In this document: positions 50,515-61,611 of the stretch, in pieces
Layout: every line of letters begins with the position of its first letter
Position numbering within the stretch: position 1 is the stretch's first letter
Made by a program: the position numbers and the translations under genes
Notes under the pieces: generated by a model
The model's database searches: none
What the model was told of the DNA's origin: nothing
The model's input: the letters and a program-made list of their open reading frames with translations, nothing else
Source: Cylindrotheca closterium
Taxonomy: Eukaryota > Bacillariophyta > Bacillariophyceae > Bacillariales > Bacillariaceae
Length of the DNA stretch: 64,000 bases
Assembly: GCA_933822405.4 (NCBI GenBank)
Contig: CAKOGP040002502.1
Span: forward strand, 1 to 64,000
Direction: 5' to 3'

Positions 50515-51894
50515 ATGAGATTTAGCCTTACTACACTTATTTTTACTATTCTTTGTGTCTCCACATCAGCCACCAAGCCTCCTGTCTTTGGTGTTTCCAA
50601 TAAGGCTAGCCTTATTCATGCGCCAAAGTCGGCGTCCAACAAAGTGGCGGAATCGTCCTCATATCCCGAGGTGTCAATCATGGACGAAGCTTTATCTACG
50701 ACTACTACTACTACTACTACTGCCATTGTGGAGGGTGATGACTCCAAGGATAAGATACAAATCCGAGGAGGAGCGACTACTTCCAGCAATCTAGTTGAAA
50801 ATTTGACCATTTGCTTTTACTTTTTGGCCTGGTATGCTTTGAATGTCATTTACAACAGTAAGTTTGCTTGATATTCGTTACATATTACAATTGGATGACA
50901 TCATTTGCATTGGACAATTTTTGTCGCCAGGAATCAAATACCTTTATCAGTATCCTCACGCCATATTTGCTTGATTCGTATTCATACTACAGTTGTCAAC
51001 AAGAAGGTTTTGAACACTCTCCCAGCCCCCTTGATGGTGGGAAGCTTTCAATTCTTGGTCGGTGGTCTATACTGTTCCTTGGTTTGGTTTGTCGGCCTCC
51101 GCCCAATGCCCAAACTCACGTCGACTGGAAAGAATGCGGTCCGCAATGTCGGTTTCTACCATGCCTTTGGACAACTTGCTACGATGGTCAGTTTGGGAGC
51201 CGGTGCCGTTTCCTTCACGCACATTGTCAAGGCTATGGAACCCTTCTTTAGTGCCATGGTTTCGGGACTATATTTCAACAAATGGATGAAGACTCCCGTC
51301 TACTTGACTTTGATCCCCGTCGTCGGTGGTGTCGGTTATGCGTGCTTGAAGGAATTGAACTTTTCGTGGTTGGCCTTTGGGGCGGCCATGTCGAGTAACT
51401 TGTTCTTTGCCTTGCGAGCCGTCATGTCCAAGTTGGCCCTTCAATCGGGTGATTCGGGAACCAACTTGACACCACCCAACATGTTTGGCATGGTGACTTG
51501 GGCTGCTTTCTTTATTTCCATTCCTGTTGCATTGCTTGGAGAAGGAAAGACCATTGTTGGTCTGTGGAAGGATGCTTTGGCTTCGGTCGACAACCAAAGC
51601 AAGTTTGTGCAATCCTTGGTGCTTTCGGGCTTGTCTCATTATCTGAACAATGAAGTCATGTACTTGGCGTTAGGCAAGGTCCATCCAGTGACATTGGCAG
51701 TTGGAAATACCATGAAGCGTGTCTTTATTTTGGTTGCCTCCATTATGGTCTTCCGCAACCCGATTTCGGTCCAAGCGGGTATCGGATCGGGAGTTGGTAT
51801 TGTTGGAGTCTTGCTGTATAGTCTTACCAAGCAGTATTACGAGAGCCTGGAAGCATCAGAAGCACAAGACAAGGGACGAAAACGAAGGGCTTAA
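50515..51894 (+). CDS. triose-phosphate/phosphate translocator (paralogue)
   Basis: Exons 50515-50857 and 50993-51894 (135-nt intron at the same place as intron 2 of its neighbour) give 414 residues. The start at 50515 is chosen because it puts the hydrophobic signal (SLTTLIFTILCVSTSA) at the very N-terminus; an ATG at 50464 would add 17 residues. Then come a Ser/Thr-rich transit-like stretch with an eight-Thr run, an IRGGA site like the mature N-termini of diatom plastid proteins, and the transporter: FYFLAWYALNVIYN|IVNKKV, SFTHIVKAMEPFFSA, LFFALRAVMSKLAL, HYLNNEVMYLALGKVHPVTL, MKRVFILVASIMVFRN. It is about as similar to its neighbour as expected for a tandem duplicate; together they may serve different membranes of the plastid envelope. 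Confidence 0.88.
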
Positions 51895-52681
51895 GGTCAT
51901 GCTTGATGAAATAGATTTGCTAGATTTGCTAGATGGTTGCTACGACATGGTCGAATCCCGAAGGGGTTACTTAATAGAGATGTTGTTCACTACGAGTATT
52001 TACCTTTGTCGACTGTAACGTCTGTTGCTAGCTCTTTCCCATGACTAGTGCAGCCAGCCAGGTTCCAGCAGGATTATCAACATCTTATCGCACCACTCGA
52101 TGAAGATCCTCAGGGACCAGATAATATCGAAAACATCACTCTGTTAGCACTATTTGCGCTCCCATCTATCAATCTAAAAGTGCACATTCCTGTCTCTCCT
52201 CTGCTTCGAGATGTATATTGTCCTCTGGTGTTGTGTTCCTGTGGAACGAAAAAAGTGAGAACTCAAAGAATCCTTCAGGTCACACCTGTAGTAAAAGCGA
52301 ACCAAAAATATTTATCTACTTTTCAACCGTAAGAAAAAATAATGACTTTTTTATAAAAGAGAACTTTAGTCGCGCTATATAAGTAAAGAGGCATTCCACG
52401 ACATACAAATATTTATCAGATTGTCGATCGCAACGGAAAAGTCAAAAACTCTACGATCGATCGCGAACTCATAATGGGCCCTTCCAAATATTGCAACGCC
52501 CCTTCCAATAATTGCAACGCACGCCCCAAAAAGCTCTTCCGAAAGCAATTTTCAAAAGAAACCTGAAAGGAGAATGAAAACACTTCAACTCTCCGGACCG
52601 GACCTTTTACAACTTCATCACACACTAAAATATCCATCTTGTTTCAACAATATTCATCAGCGTAATAAGAAAACAGCAGCC
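51895..52681. other. intergenic, no gene seen
   Basis: Mostly AT-rich. A direct repeat of CCTTCCAA(A/T)ATTGCAACGC is visible around 52482-52520. The frame of the next gene is open from an earlier ATG at 52574. Confidence 0.5.
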
Positions 52682-54028
52682 ATGAGCACAGCAGATACCC
52701 TGAAGTGTGGCTCCAACCACTCATTGCTTAGCGTCAATTCTCGAACAAGAGCTCAACTAATGAGAGACAACAAACTGAAAAGAGATAGTTTCCGAGTGGG
52801 TCAAAGAGAAAGCATTCAAGGAGCACTGGCGGGCATTCTTGGTGATAGCATCAACGATGACTGGAGTGTTGACGGCGAAAGCTTTTGCAGTCGCCAAAGT
52901 GCTCCAGCTCCGGCGTCCACCACCAAAGCGATGAGATACGGAAGGCGCTGTTCCATCACCAAGTTCTCTCTCGAACCACCACCAGCGGTTCCTACAAGTG
53001 TGGAAGCCCGCCACAACCTCGGCCGGAGCGACCATTCCGATGATGAAGTAAGTGTCTGCAGTCAACTAAGCGACACCAGTCGAAGAAGTGAAACCAAGAA
53101 TAAGAGATATGGAAGACGGTGTTCCATCACCAAGTATTCTCTTGCGGAACAAGATAGCCACAGCCAACAGGAGGATTTTGAAACATCCTCTGTCCATTCG
53201 GGCACCTCTCATTCATCCTTCCCCGAGACACCTGTGCATTGCTCCACGATTGATAGTCTTCCTCTTCCAATGAAGAATAGACGAAAGTCCAAAAAAACAA
53301 GGGACTCGATCAGCAAGTACAGCAATCACGATTCCATGAAGGGTGATATTCTAGCGGCATCAATGCACACGGGCGACAATAAGAAGATGAAGAAGCGGTC
53401 ATCCAAACTGGAGAAAAAGACTGATAACAAGACCTCCTCGCTCGCTAGCCCTGACTCACCAAGCACAGTGGCGTCATCAGAAGCTACCACCACCAAGAAG
53501 AAGAAGAAGAAGAAGAAAAAGAAGGAGTTGAAGCTCCACAAGGAGAAACCATCCGAGAGCGATTGTGCTTCCGTTTCATCATCCACTGTCAAAAGTGTGA
53601 CCTCCGAGAAGCGAAGACAAAAGCGTCGTTGCTCGGTTACCAAGTACAATCTGGAAGTGGAAGACCAAATGAACACTAGCTTTTCGGGACCCATTCCTCC
53701 TCCAGCAGCAGCAGCAGCAGCCGTTATTGCACCCCCATCGTCTCCCACCAAGGCGACTGACGAAAAGGCTCCAGCCAGCCCTGCCAAGAGTCCTCCACGA
53801 CGTCACTGCCAACGAAGAACCTCGGTGACTGCCTACACACCCGGCATTATGGATGCCGCGGAAAAATCACCAGGGGCCTTGAGCAAGCGCCCTTCCATTA
53901 TTTCCGCACCCAAAACGAAAATGGAAAAGGAGACCAATAAGTCCCCGGGCCGGCAAGGCCGACGCAATTCCATCACCAAGTACAGTTTGGAAAAGTCAAA
54001 GCCTCAGAACTTTCCAGCAGCTGCTTGA
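52682..54028 (+). CDS. RRxSxTKYSL-repeat protein
   Basis: 448 residues from ATG 52682, chosen for its favourable AGCAGCCATGAGC context; an in-frame ATG at 52574 would add 36. The protein is hydrophilic, Ser/Lys-rich and largely disordered. A basic motif recurs: RYGRRCSITKFSL (about 52934), RYGRRCSITKYSL (53105), KRRCSVTKYNL (53620), QRRTSVTAYTP (53809), GRRNSITKYSL (53958), with weaker forms such as RDSISKYS (53300). RRxS fits the consensus of basophilic kinases such as PKA, so these may be phosphorylation or docking sites. A Lys run (about ten) lies near 53496-53530 and Ala runs occur near 53700. No known domain. Short linear-motif scaffold is the best description; function unknown. Confidence 0.75.
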   Translation: MSTADTLKCGSNHSLLSVNSRTRAQLMRDNKLKRDSFRVGQRESIQGALAGILGDSINDDWSVDGESFCSRQSAPAPASTTKAMRYGRRCSITKFSLEPPPAVPTSVEARHNLGRSDHSDDEVSVCSQLSDTSRRSETKNKRYGRRCSITKYSLAEQDSHSQQEDFETSSVHSGTSHSSFPETPVHCSTIDSLPLPMKNRRKSKKTRDSISKYSNHDSMKGDILAASMHTGDNKKMKKRSSKLEKKTDNKTSSLASPDSPSTVASSEATTTKKKKKKKKKKELKLHKEKPSESDCASVSSSTVKSVTSEKRRQKRRCSVTKYNLEVEDQMNTSFSGPIPPPAAAAAAVIAPPSSPTKATDEKAPASPAKSPPRRHCQRRTSVTAYTPGIMDAAEKSPGALSKRPSIISAPKTKMEKETNKSPGRQGRRNSITKYSLEKSKPQNFPAAA

Positions 54029-54373
54029 TTAGTGATGGGATATAATGAATTATTGAATTAGACTGCCGCAGTCTATACTATAGTCTTCTCTGAAACTAGT
54101 CTAGTAGTACAATGATCTGAAAAGAACACATTAGACCATTTGATTCATTCACCATTTTAATACATTATATCGAACGCAGAATCTGATAGCGAATGCGCCG
54201 AGCTACACTTGATCATATTGACCTTCACGCTACAATAGTACCGGTATATACCTACACTCAAATCTTAACATGGTTTCGAGTGAGGTATAGCAGGAGGTAT
54301 ATTATTCCCACAATGAATGATGGATTCTATCACGAAAATGAAATGTCATCAATTCTTCTTCATCCCCCCATGA
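54029..54373. other. intergenic, no gene seen
   Basis: Convergent region with an ACCGGTA site at 54240; no coding frame. Confidence 0.5.
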
Positions 54374-56344
54374 TTAGTCAAAGCACTTTGTACAGCAACC
54401 TTCTGCACAAGTGACGGAACAGTCAACCCCCAAATAAACGAGTGCTTCCTCTTTCACCAGTTCACAGATTTCTGGAGGTACACTTCCCGCCAGACCATTG
54501 TCGTACAGTTTCAAGTCCTTGAGCGTGTGGATGTACCCAAGTTCACTCGGTATTGGCCCGCTGAACGAGTTGTGATTCAATTCAATGACTTGCAACCGTC
54601 TCAACGAACCAAGGGTGGTGGGGATGGATCCGCTCAGTTGATTCGATTGCAAATGCAATTTGGCAATGTCCTTGAGCGAGGTGAACTGATCGGGAATGTC
54701 GCCCGTCAGTTTGTTGTATGCCAAGTCGAGGACTTCCAGATCCAACATCAATCCAACGTACAGTGGGATCTTTCCAGTCAAGGCGTTATGATTCACAATA
54801 AAGGATTCTGAAAAGGAAAAAGAAGGAGAAAGGTCGTGAGCGAAATGCTTTCCCTGTACACGAGTAATAATGATTTATTCATTCATTCATTCATTCGTTG
54901 ATTCAAAACTTACTCAAGTCCACCAAACGGGATACACTATCGGGAATCCTTCCACTGAATTCATTGTTTTGCAGATCCAAATGTTGCAAGCGCGTGACTT
55001 GATAGAAAAGTTTCGATGGAATTGATCCAATGAAACTGTTTCGGTCGAGCATGAGAAATTCTTTGAACAAAAGAGAGAACAAAGTGTATTGGTCAGAAAC
55101 AAGAAATTGAGCAAACGAAATCACAAAGAATTCTATCTAAGACGAAACATACCGAGTCGGGTCATGGCTTCCATTTCTGCTGGAAGTTGACCAGTCAGAG
55201 TATTGTTGGACAATCGAAGGTCCACCAGAGAGGTCAACTTGGCAAAGGATGGAGGCAATTTGCCCTTTAGATTGTTGGCTGCCAAATTCAATTCGATGAG
55301 TCCTTCAAATTCGACAAATTCGGGAATGTTTCCTTCCAAATTGTTGTCGTGGAGGTCCAAAGTCTTCAAAGTAAAGGATTTCTCCAGCTCGGATGGAATA
55401 CTTCCACTCAGCTCATTGTGTCCCAGATCTAAATGCCGGATGGAGTTGAATGATCCAAATTCAGTTGGAATGGTACCCTCGATGTTGTTATTGGACAACA
55501 ACAAGAAGCGAAGATCCTTCACGTTGGCCAGTTCTGTGGGAAGGGTTCCTCCAATGTTGTTGGTGCCAAGATTGAGAATATTCAGGTAGTTCAGACCAGT
55601 CAACTCGGATGGTAGACTTCCTACCAAACCATTGTTGTCGAGCGTGATGGATTCAATCTGAGCATTGCCAGATTCTTCATCTCCTCCAACGCAAGTGACT
55701 CCATACCAACTGCAGTATCCAGTGGATGTCATCCAACCTTCCTGAGTCTTCCATCCAGAATCAGGTTTGACATGATCCTTATCTGCAGATAGACTGTAAA
55801 AAAAGACAGCCATGATATAACGAGAAATCAGAAATTCATCATCTTCACTAATTTGGGATTCATCATTGTTGGTCAGCCACTGCAGTGCATGGTATTGCAC
55901 TGATCCAGTTTTGGCAAAATCTTCCTGAGATGTCACTTGGGCTTCCACAATCTTGGCTTGCAAACCTTGCAGACGCTCTGTGCCAACCTTTTTGGCACCG
56001 GAAGAAGAGAGGCTGTGGATTCCCATGGAAAACAGGACGATACCGACAATTCCAGCCGCAATGTAGAGTAGTCGTTTGTTTCCATACGTCTGACAGGTAG
56101 TCATGGTCGCCATGAAGGCAGCCTGAACTGGATTCAATCGCTTTTCACTACCACTGAGGCTAGTCTTTCTCGGAGGCCTTACTGGTACATTTCCAGCTGC
56201 CGCAGGGACATCTTCGTCATACAAAAACCGACGGGCAGATTCCATTGTGGAGGGTGCCAAACCTTGTTTTCGCTTGTTGGCTTTGCCAACTTCTGCTTCA
56301 CTCAAACTAGTCATGCTGAATTCCTTGATTCTTAGCTTAGACAA
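54374..56344 (-). CDS. leucine-rich-repeat single-pass membrane protein
   Basis: Exons 56344-55153, 55060-54914 and 54807-54374 (introns 92 and 106 nt) give 590 residues. The N-terminal about 90 residues are hydrophilic and cytosolic, followed by a membrane span (LLYIAAGIVGIVLFSMGIHS). The outer part has a cap with paired Cys (CSWYGVTCVG, as in plant receptor LRRNT domains) and about 13 plant-type LRRs of the form LxxLxLxxNxLxGxIPxxL (LRFLLLSNNNIEGTIPTEF, LKTLDLHDNNLEGNIPEF). It ends in a Cys-rich cap (CSVTCAEGCCTKC). The architecture is that of an inverted LRR receptor (N-terminus in), common in diatoms; no kinase domain is attached. Both introns cut within the LRR array at the same codon phase, as if exon-sized repeat blocks had been added. 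Confidence 0.88.
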
Positions 56345-56713
56345 TGGCTATGCTCTTATTTTTCTTGGGTGGGATAGTAGAATAACGGTGGACAATCAAA
56401 AGGATCACTGAACCAGATACGAAGTACGAGGTACGATATAATAGGATTATTGCGTTCTCGACCCAAGAAATCTAATGACTGGGGAGCAGGGGGCTGGATG
56501 ACCCATTTTTGGGGGTAGAATATATTTTCCCTCCAACGAAGTCGAGTGAATATGGCACGATGCGAGAGGCACGTTTTCGGCGGATGATAGTAACATGTAT
56601 GCATGGTGTATGTTTGAAATGCGGAATACCGCAGTATGCAGCACGGCAACACAACAGGAAGAAGGAGGCAAACAGACTAAAAGAGACGCTTGTTCTACTG
56701 TATAACGAAAATA
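56345..56713. other. bidirectional intergenic region
   Basis: Divergent upstream region of the LRR gene and the first TPR gene. A poly-G stretch (56510-56517) and GGGAGCAGGGGG lie near 56485. The context GGATGACCCAT(T)TT..GGGG recurs at 58741-58763 upstream of the paralogous TPR gene. Confidence 0.45.
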
Positions 56714-57985
56714 ATGGAGGGCAACAAACGACGATTGGTGGAGGAACTCATGAAAAAGTCCCACTACTTTTATCGTCAACGAAACTATCAAAAGACCAAG
56801 GAGACTTTAGAGACAGTGTTGGAGATGAAGACAGAAGACTTGGGTGAAGATGATCTTGAAGTGGCGGAAACACTCTACCAACTTGGAGGTGTTCTGAGGA
56901 CGGAAGGAAACTTCAGTGAAGCCTTGGAAAAACTCAAAAGAGCACTCGCAATACGTGTTGCGAAATTGGGAGAAAATCACGCTGATATTGCAGACACCTA
57001 CAGGGCTATTGGCAGTATCTTATATGAGGAACAAGAGAATTATGAAGAAGCCGAAAAAATGTACCGGAAAGTTTTGGATATCAAGCTGAAAATTTTGCCA
57101 AATGATCATTTTGATGTGACGGATCTGTACATGCATCTAGGGTACTTATTGACGAAGCAAGGAAAGTTTTCAGAAGCAACCAAGATACAGAAACTCCAAC
57201 TTGCGACACTACTAGAAAAACATGGGGAAGACTACCCCAACGTTGTGCTCGTGTATGATGGTATTGCAGAGCTCCTGATACTGCAAAATAGGTTGGACGA
57301 TGCTCTTCAGATGCTTGAGAGAGGCATCGAAATTTGCAACCGACTGCAACCTCTGGGAGACCACAACATGGATATACTGGCAAGAACGCTCCTCGAGAAA
57401 GCAAACATACTAGACAAGCAGGGCAACTTTGAAGCTGCCGCGGAGACGTTCAATAAAGTGGTAAGGATACAAGTTGAAACGGTAGGTGAAATGCACCCCG
57501 AAATAGCAGGGACCTACGAAGCGCTTGCAAGGGCATACATCCAACAAGACATGCCAGAAAGTGCCATCGAGCCGTACATGAAAGCCTTCCGCATTCATCG
57601 AAAGGAGCTTGGCAACGATCATGCTCACACTAAAGAGCTTGCGGTTTGCCTTGAAGTGTTAGAGCACCAGAAAAATGCGATAGCACTGAATGAACAGGGA
57701 TTGTCGATGAAAGCGGAAGGCGATCTAGAAAGGGCGATGAAACTTTTCGAAGAGGCGCTGGATATGCACAAGGAGGTCTCTATTGTTAGTTTCACTATAG
57801 TATCTGTCTACGAGAACATTGCGGCTGTCAAAGTTGATCAAGGGTTGCTGGAAGATGCCATAGCTGCGAGTGCAGAAGCCCTCAAGATTCGTCGAAGAAA
57901 ACACGGCGACGACCATGCGGACACAAAGCGAAGAATGGAAGCTCATAGATCTTTGTTGAGACGTCTCTTGGAGACTCGGAGCTAA
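56714..57985 (+). CDS. kinesin-light-chain-like TPR protein, copy 1
   Basis: 423 residues from ATG 56714; the frame runs further upstream without an ATG. Tandem TPRs of the 42-residue kinesin-light-chain type: YQKTKETLETVLEMKTEDLG, LEVAETLYQLGGVLRTEGNF, ALEKLKRALAIRVAKLGENH, DIADTYRAIGSILYEE and so on, about eight repeats, ending in RRRKHGDDHADTKRRMEAHR. These form a superhelical peptide-binding groove. No kinesin heavy-chain-binding coil is evident, so transport function is not implied. The paralogue is 0.9 kb downstream. Confidence 0.85.
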   Translation: MEGNKRRLVEELMKKSHYFYRQRNYQKTKETLETVLEMKTEDLGEDDLEVAETLYQLGGVLRTEGNFSEALEKLKRALAIRVAKLGENHADIADTYRAIGSILYEEQENYEEAEKMYRKVLDIKLKILPNDHFDVTDLYMHLGYLLTKQGKFSEATKIQKLQLATLLEKHGEDYPNVVLVYDGIAELLILQNRLDDALQMLERGIEICNRLQPLGDHNMDILARTLLEKANILDKQGNFEAAAETFNKVVRIQVETVGEMHPEIAGTYEALARAYIQQDMPESAIEPYMKAFRIHRKELGNDHAHTKELAVCLEVLEHQKNAIALNEQGLSMKAEGDLERAMKLFEEALDMHKEVSIVSFTIVSVYENIAAVKVDQGLLEDAIAASAEALKIRRRKHGDDHADTKRRMEAHRSLLRRLLETRS

Positions 57986-58917
57986 GCAAGAGAGATCTTT
58001 AGAATAGAGTCGTCTCCACGCATTCAGACGCTAAATTGGTTGGTCAAACGAAGGCAACACCGGTTATCTAGCAACGAATCTGGTCTTGCACTCACACTCA
58101 AGGCCAATCCTAGAATTTGACCTTCTTTTGGTACTGTATACGTACTCTACCCACCAAGGTGTGTTGGTATCGATCCAAGTCTACAACGAGTAAGTCAATT
58201 TTTCGCGTTCCGCCCGCAACCTGACAGTGCCAAACGCAATTGAATCATGCGGCACTTGACCAGCAGCAGTTGATACAGCCATGATATTGGCCGCATTAAG
58301 CGAGAGCATTGCTATCAGTCGCTTACTGTGGGACGAGAACTTGGATGTACCGGTAGTACTGTTGCGGACTGCGGCTCCCTCATCTTTCGCTCACAGGTAC
58401 CCCTGCTCATGGGCGCCGAAGGATACAGAAGAAAGGGAAACGGCAAGTACAAGGAGAGTATAAATACAAGGACAAGAAAAGCGCTCCAAGAAAAGCGCTC
58501 CAAGAAAAGCAGAAGACGAGTACAATAATGGAGGGACGAATTGATTTTCTTTAATCTCTCAATTTGATGAGCTCTTACAAATGTGTGTATCAATTGGTTG
58601 GATAATACGGAACACATTTCTGCATAAATTGATAGGACTAAATCAATTCATTGTGAGATGTTAGAATTCATGATCCTACTGGTACTACCGGTATAATATG
58701 ACTGTTCAATTATAATTCATCAACGATCGCGTGCGTGGCTGGATGACCCGTCTTATTTGGGGGACATTCTCGTTCCCTCCAATCAATAAAGTTGAACTCG
58801 CTCACGACTTGAGCGCGGGTATTTTAATATTATGAAACTGCTCACCTCACCCCCAAAAAGCGAAAAGGAGGAGACAGTATAACAGTAGTCTTCTATCGCG
58901 CTGTAGAAACGGAAACA
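57986..58917. other. intergenic between TPR paralogues
   Basis: No credible gene. Two ACCGGTA sites (58349 and 58687), a short AGAAAAGCGCTCCA tandem at about 58477-58505, and an upstream motif at 58741-58763 shared with the first TPR gene. Confidence 0.5.
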
Positions 58918-60195
58918 ATGGAAGACAATAGACAAGAATCAGCTGAGTCACTCTTGGAAAAGTTCGTTGTCTATCATGATCAACAAAACTATCAAAAGGC
59001 AAAGAAGGTTTTGGAGGGAGCGTTGGCGATACAAACGAAAGACTTCGGAGAAGATTCTGTTGCTGTGGCCGCGACACTCTATAACCTTGGAATTGTTTTG
59101 AGGGACGAAGGAAATTTAGGCCAAGCTATAAAGAAACTCAACAGAGCACTTGTGATACGCTTGAAAAAATTGGGAGAAAAACATGCTGATACGGTGGAAA
59201 CCTACAGGAGAATTGGCTGGGTCCTTCAGGAACAAGACAATGACGACCAAGCCGAGGAAATGTTCCAGAAAGCACTGGATGTTCAGCGCGAAGTTCTACC
59301 AAGTGATCATCCTGAAGTGACAGAATTGTACCAAGGTCTAGCAACCTCATTGAAAAAGCAAGGGAAGTTGTCAGAAGCGATCAAGATCCACAAACTTCAA
59401 CTTGGGGCATTGCTTCAGCATGGGGAAGTTTCCCCCGGCGTTGTGCTTGCATATCAGGGCATTGCAGAGCTACTTGCACTTCAAAAGAGGTTAGACGATG
59501 CTCTTCAGATGCTTGATAGAGCCATCGAAATTTGCGATCAACTGCGACATTTGGGAGAACTGGGAGGGCGGCTCGACATTATTTTTTTGGGAAGAACGCT
59601 GCACAGTAAAGGAGAGATACTAAAAGAACAACGCAACTTCGAAGCTGCCACGGAGGTGCTTAAGAGATTACTCATGCTGCAACTCGAAAGGGTAGGTGAA
59701 ATGAGCCCTGCAACAGCAGGGACCTATGAAAGTCTTGCACAAGCATACCTCGAACAAAACATGATAGAAGATGCCATCAAGGCGTCTGCGAAAGCCATCA
59801 ACATTCGTCGAAGGGAGCTTGGCATTGGCCATCCCCACGTGAAAAAGCTTGCGGTCCGTCTTGAATTGCTAGAACGCGATAAAAACATTATTGCACTAAA
59901 CGAGGAGGGATTGGCAAGACACGCGGAAGGCGATTCGAAAAAGGCAATGCAGCTCTATTACCAGGCAATCTATATCTACAAGAAAACCTGTACTGACAGT
60001 CCCTCTATAGGAGCAGTGTTCGAGAGTATTTCGGCAATCAAGGTTGATCAGGGGTTGCTGGAGGAGGCCATTGCCGCGAGTGCAGCAGCACTCAAGATTC
60101 GTCGAAGAACGCAAGGCGACGATCACCCTGATACGAAGCGACGCATGGAAGAGCATAGATCATTGCTGAAACGACTCTTGGAGAATCGCACTTAA
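58918..60195 (+). CDS. kinesin-light-chain-like TPR protein, copy 2
   Basis: 425 residues, no intron. Same repeat layout as copy 1: YQKAKKVLEGALAIQTKDFG, AVAATLYNLGIVLRDEGNL, AIKKLNRALVIRLKKLGEKH, and the shared end RRRTQGDDHPDTKRRMEEHR. It carries a short extra loop relative to copy 1 (LGGRLDIIFLG). Likely a protein-interaction adaptor; partner unknown. Confidence 0.85.
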   Translation: MEDNRQESAESLLEKFVVYHDQQNYQKAKKVLEGALAIQTKDFGEDSVAVAATLYNLGIVLRDEGNLGQAIKKLNRALVIRLKKLGEKHADTVETYRRIGWVLQEQDNDDQAEEMFQKALDVQREVLPSDHPEVTELYQGLATSLKKQGKLSEAIKIHKLQLGALLQHGEVSPGVVLAYQGIAELLALQKRLDDALQMLDRAIEICDQLRHLGELGGRLDIIFLGRTLHSKGEILKEQRNFEAATEVLKRLLMLQLERVGEMSPATAGTYESLAQAYLEQNMIEDAIKASAKAINIRRRELGIGHPHVKKLAVRLELLERDKNIIALNEEGLARHAEGDSKKAMQLYYQAIYIYKKTCTDSPSIGAVFESISAIKVDQGLLEEAIAASAAALKIRRRTQGDDHPDTKRRMEEHRSLLKRLLENRT

Positions 60196-60633
60196 AAAAA
60201 AGCCATGGAGCAGCTCATTATGGAGTCAGTCGCCTCCATGCAAACGAGAATCTTACAGAAACGGTTATTAACTGTCGAGTCCGAAATTGCACTATTTCTC
60301 AAGGCCAACTTTTACTGTTGCGCACTGCTCCTTCATAATATTGCAAGCTCGTACCCCTGTTGTTCGGCGTAGAAGCACAAGAAAGAGATAAAAGAACACA
60401 CGGATAGCACTAGGAAAGGACAAGAAAAGCAAAAGGCAAGTACAACAAAGGGGATAATACGGTATAAAATTCGTGCAATATAGCTAATGTAAAAGTAATC
60501 CAATCAATGCAATAGTAATATAACGCAATAGTAATCTAACTCGTAATCATGACATCTTGGAAGTCATCCTCTTTCAGAAAGAAGAATGCTTCAGAATGAA
60601 GAATGCTTCATCGCTTCTGCGATAAACAATTCA
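60196..60633. other. intergenic, no gene seen
   Basis: Convergent region, AT-rich, with repeated TAATC/AATAGTAAT runs near 60470-60545. No coding frame. Confidence 0.5.
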
Positions 60634-61611
60634 CTAGCGACAGTTTGGGGATATTGCAACGACTCCAAATTCCTTTCTGCTGCATTTCTGCTGCTTCGAA
60701 GGAGAGGAAGTACGGGATTCCTGATGATGGCGATGATCCCTTTGTTTCACTCTCTTGACATGGATCTTGCAGGCGTCGTCGAGATTCTCCTTGTCCATCA
60801 AGGATGGCATGATGTGGTATGCTGGTCGTTTGGTATTGATCCTACTAATAGTAGTACTGCCAATCTGTTGCTGGTGCTGTTGCTTCAGAGTTTCATTCTT
60901 GTCCATTGCTATTCTTGGTTTCGTTGCTGCCACGACCATTAGAGTGGTGAGGTTGGAGGACGTGGGTGTCGTATTGTCCACAGCAAAAGTCGACTTGTCG
61001 GACCACGTAGTATCATCATTGGTTTCCTTATCCTTTTCGTCTTTATGTTCCTCCAGCTTTCTTCGTAAGGAGGCTACTGTGGACTCTAAGGATCGGATTC
61101 GATTGACATATCCCCGTTCGCGTCGATAAAAGGCTTGTTGATTAGCCTCGAGTTGATTTTGGAGGCATAGCTTCTCACGCTGAAGACAAACCGACAAGCA
61201 ATGTTTGGAGTCTGCTTCATCTTGCTTGCGATCCCATGACGTCATCCAGCTGCTGAGATAAGAGTGATGTTGCTGTTGCTGCTTGGCTGCTTCTCGACGG
61301 CTACGATTGAAGTCATGTTGGGTGGATGCCACCAGAAACTTGTCATAATCTTTCTTCGAGTTTGGGTCCTTGAGAATATCATAGGCATGTTCAATGGTTT
61401 GAAACCACTGGAGACTCCTAGCAGGATCAGCACCATTATTTGGATTGGAAGGATGATACATCTGAGACTGCTTCAAGAAAGCTTTGCCAATTTCAGCTTC
61501 ATCGGATGTGTAGCATGGCAATCCGAGAATGGAATACAAATTGTAGTGATGATACTGTTGGTAGTGGTTTGGGTAGTAGTGAGGATACTGGTGATGATGA
61601 CGGTGCTCCAT
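60634..61611 (-). CDS. degenerate J-domain (DnaJ-like) coiled-coil protein
   Basis: 325 residues. After a His/Tyr-rich N-terminus comes a J-domain: NLYSILGLP, EIGKAFLKQSQMYHPSNP, WFQTIEHAYDILKDPNSKKD, YDKFLV. The HPD tripeptide that activates Hsp70 ATPase is HPS (residues 53-55), so canonical co-chaperone activity is doubtful. Next is a predicted coiled coil (LQNQLEANQQAF and SLESTVASLRRKLEEHKDEK) and a Lys/Gln/Ser-rich tail. No signal peptide. Probably a J-like scaffold; client unknown. Confidence 0.75.
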   Translation of the reverse strand: MEHRHHHQYPHYYPNHYQQYHHYNLYSILGLPCYTSDEAEIGKAFLKQSQMYHPSNPNNGADPARSLQWFQTIEHAYDILKDPNSKKDYDKFLVASTQHDFNRSRREAAKQQQQHHSYLSSWMTSWDRKQDEADSKHCLSVCLQREKLCLQNQLEANQQAFYRRERGYVNRIRSLESTVASLRRKLEEHKDEKDKETNDDTTWSDKSTFAVDNTTPTSSNLTTLMVVAATKPRIAMDKNETLKQQHQQQIGSTTISRINTKRPAYHIMPSLMDKENLDDACKIHVKRVKQRDHRHHQESRTSSPSKQQKCSRKEFGVVAISPNCR

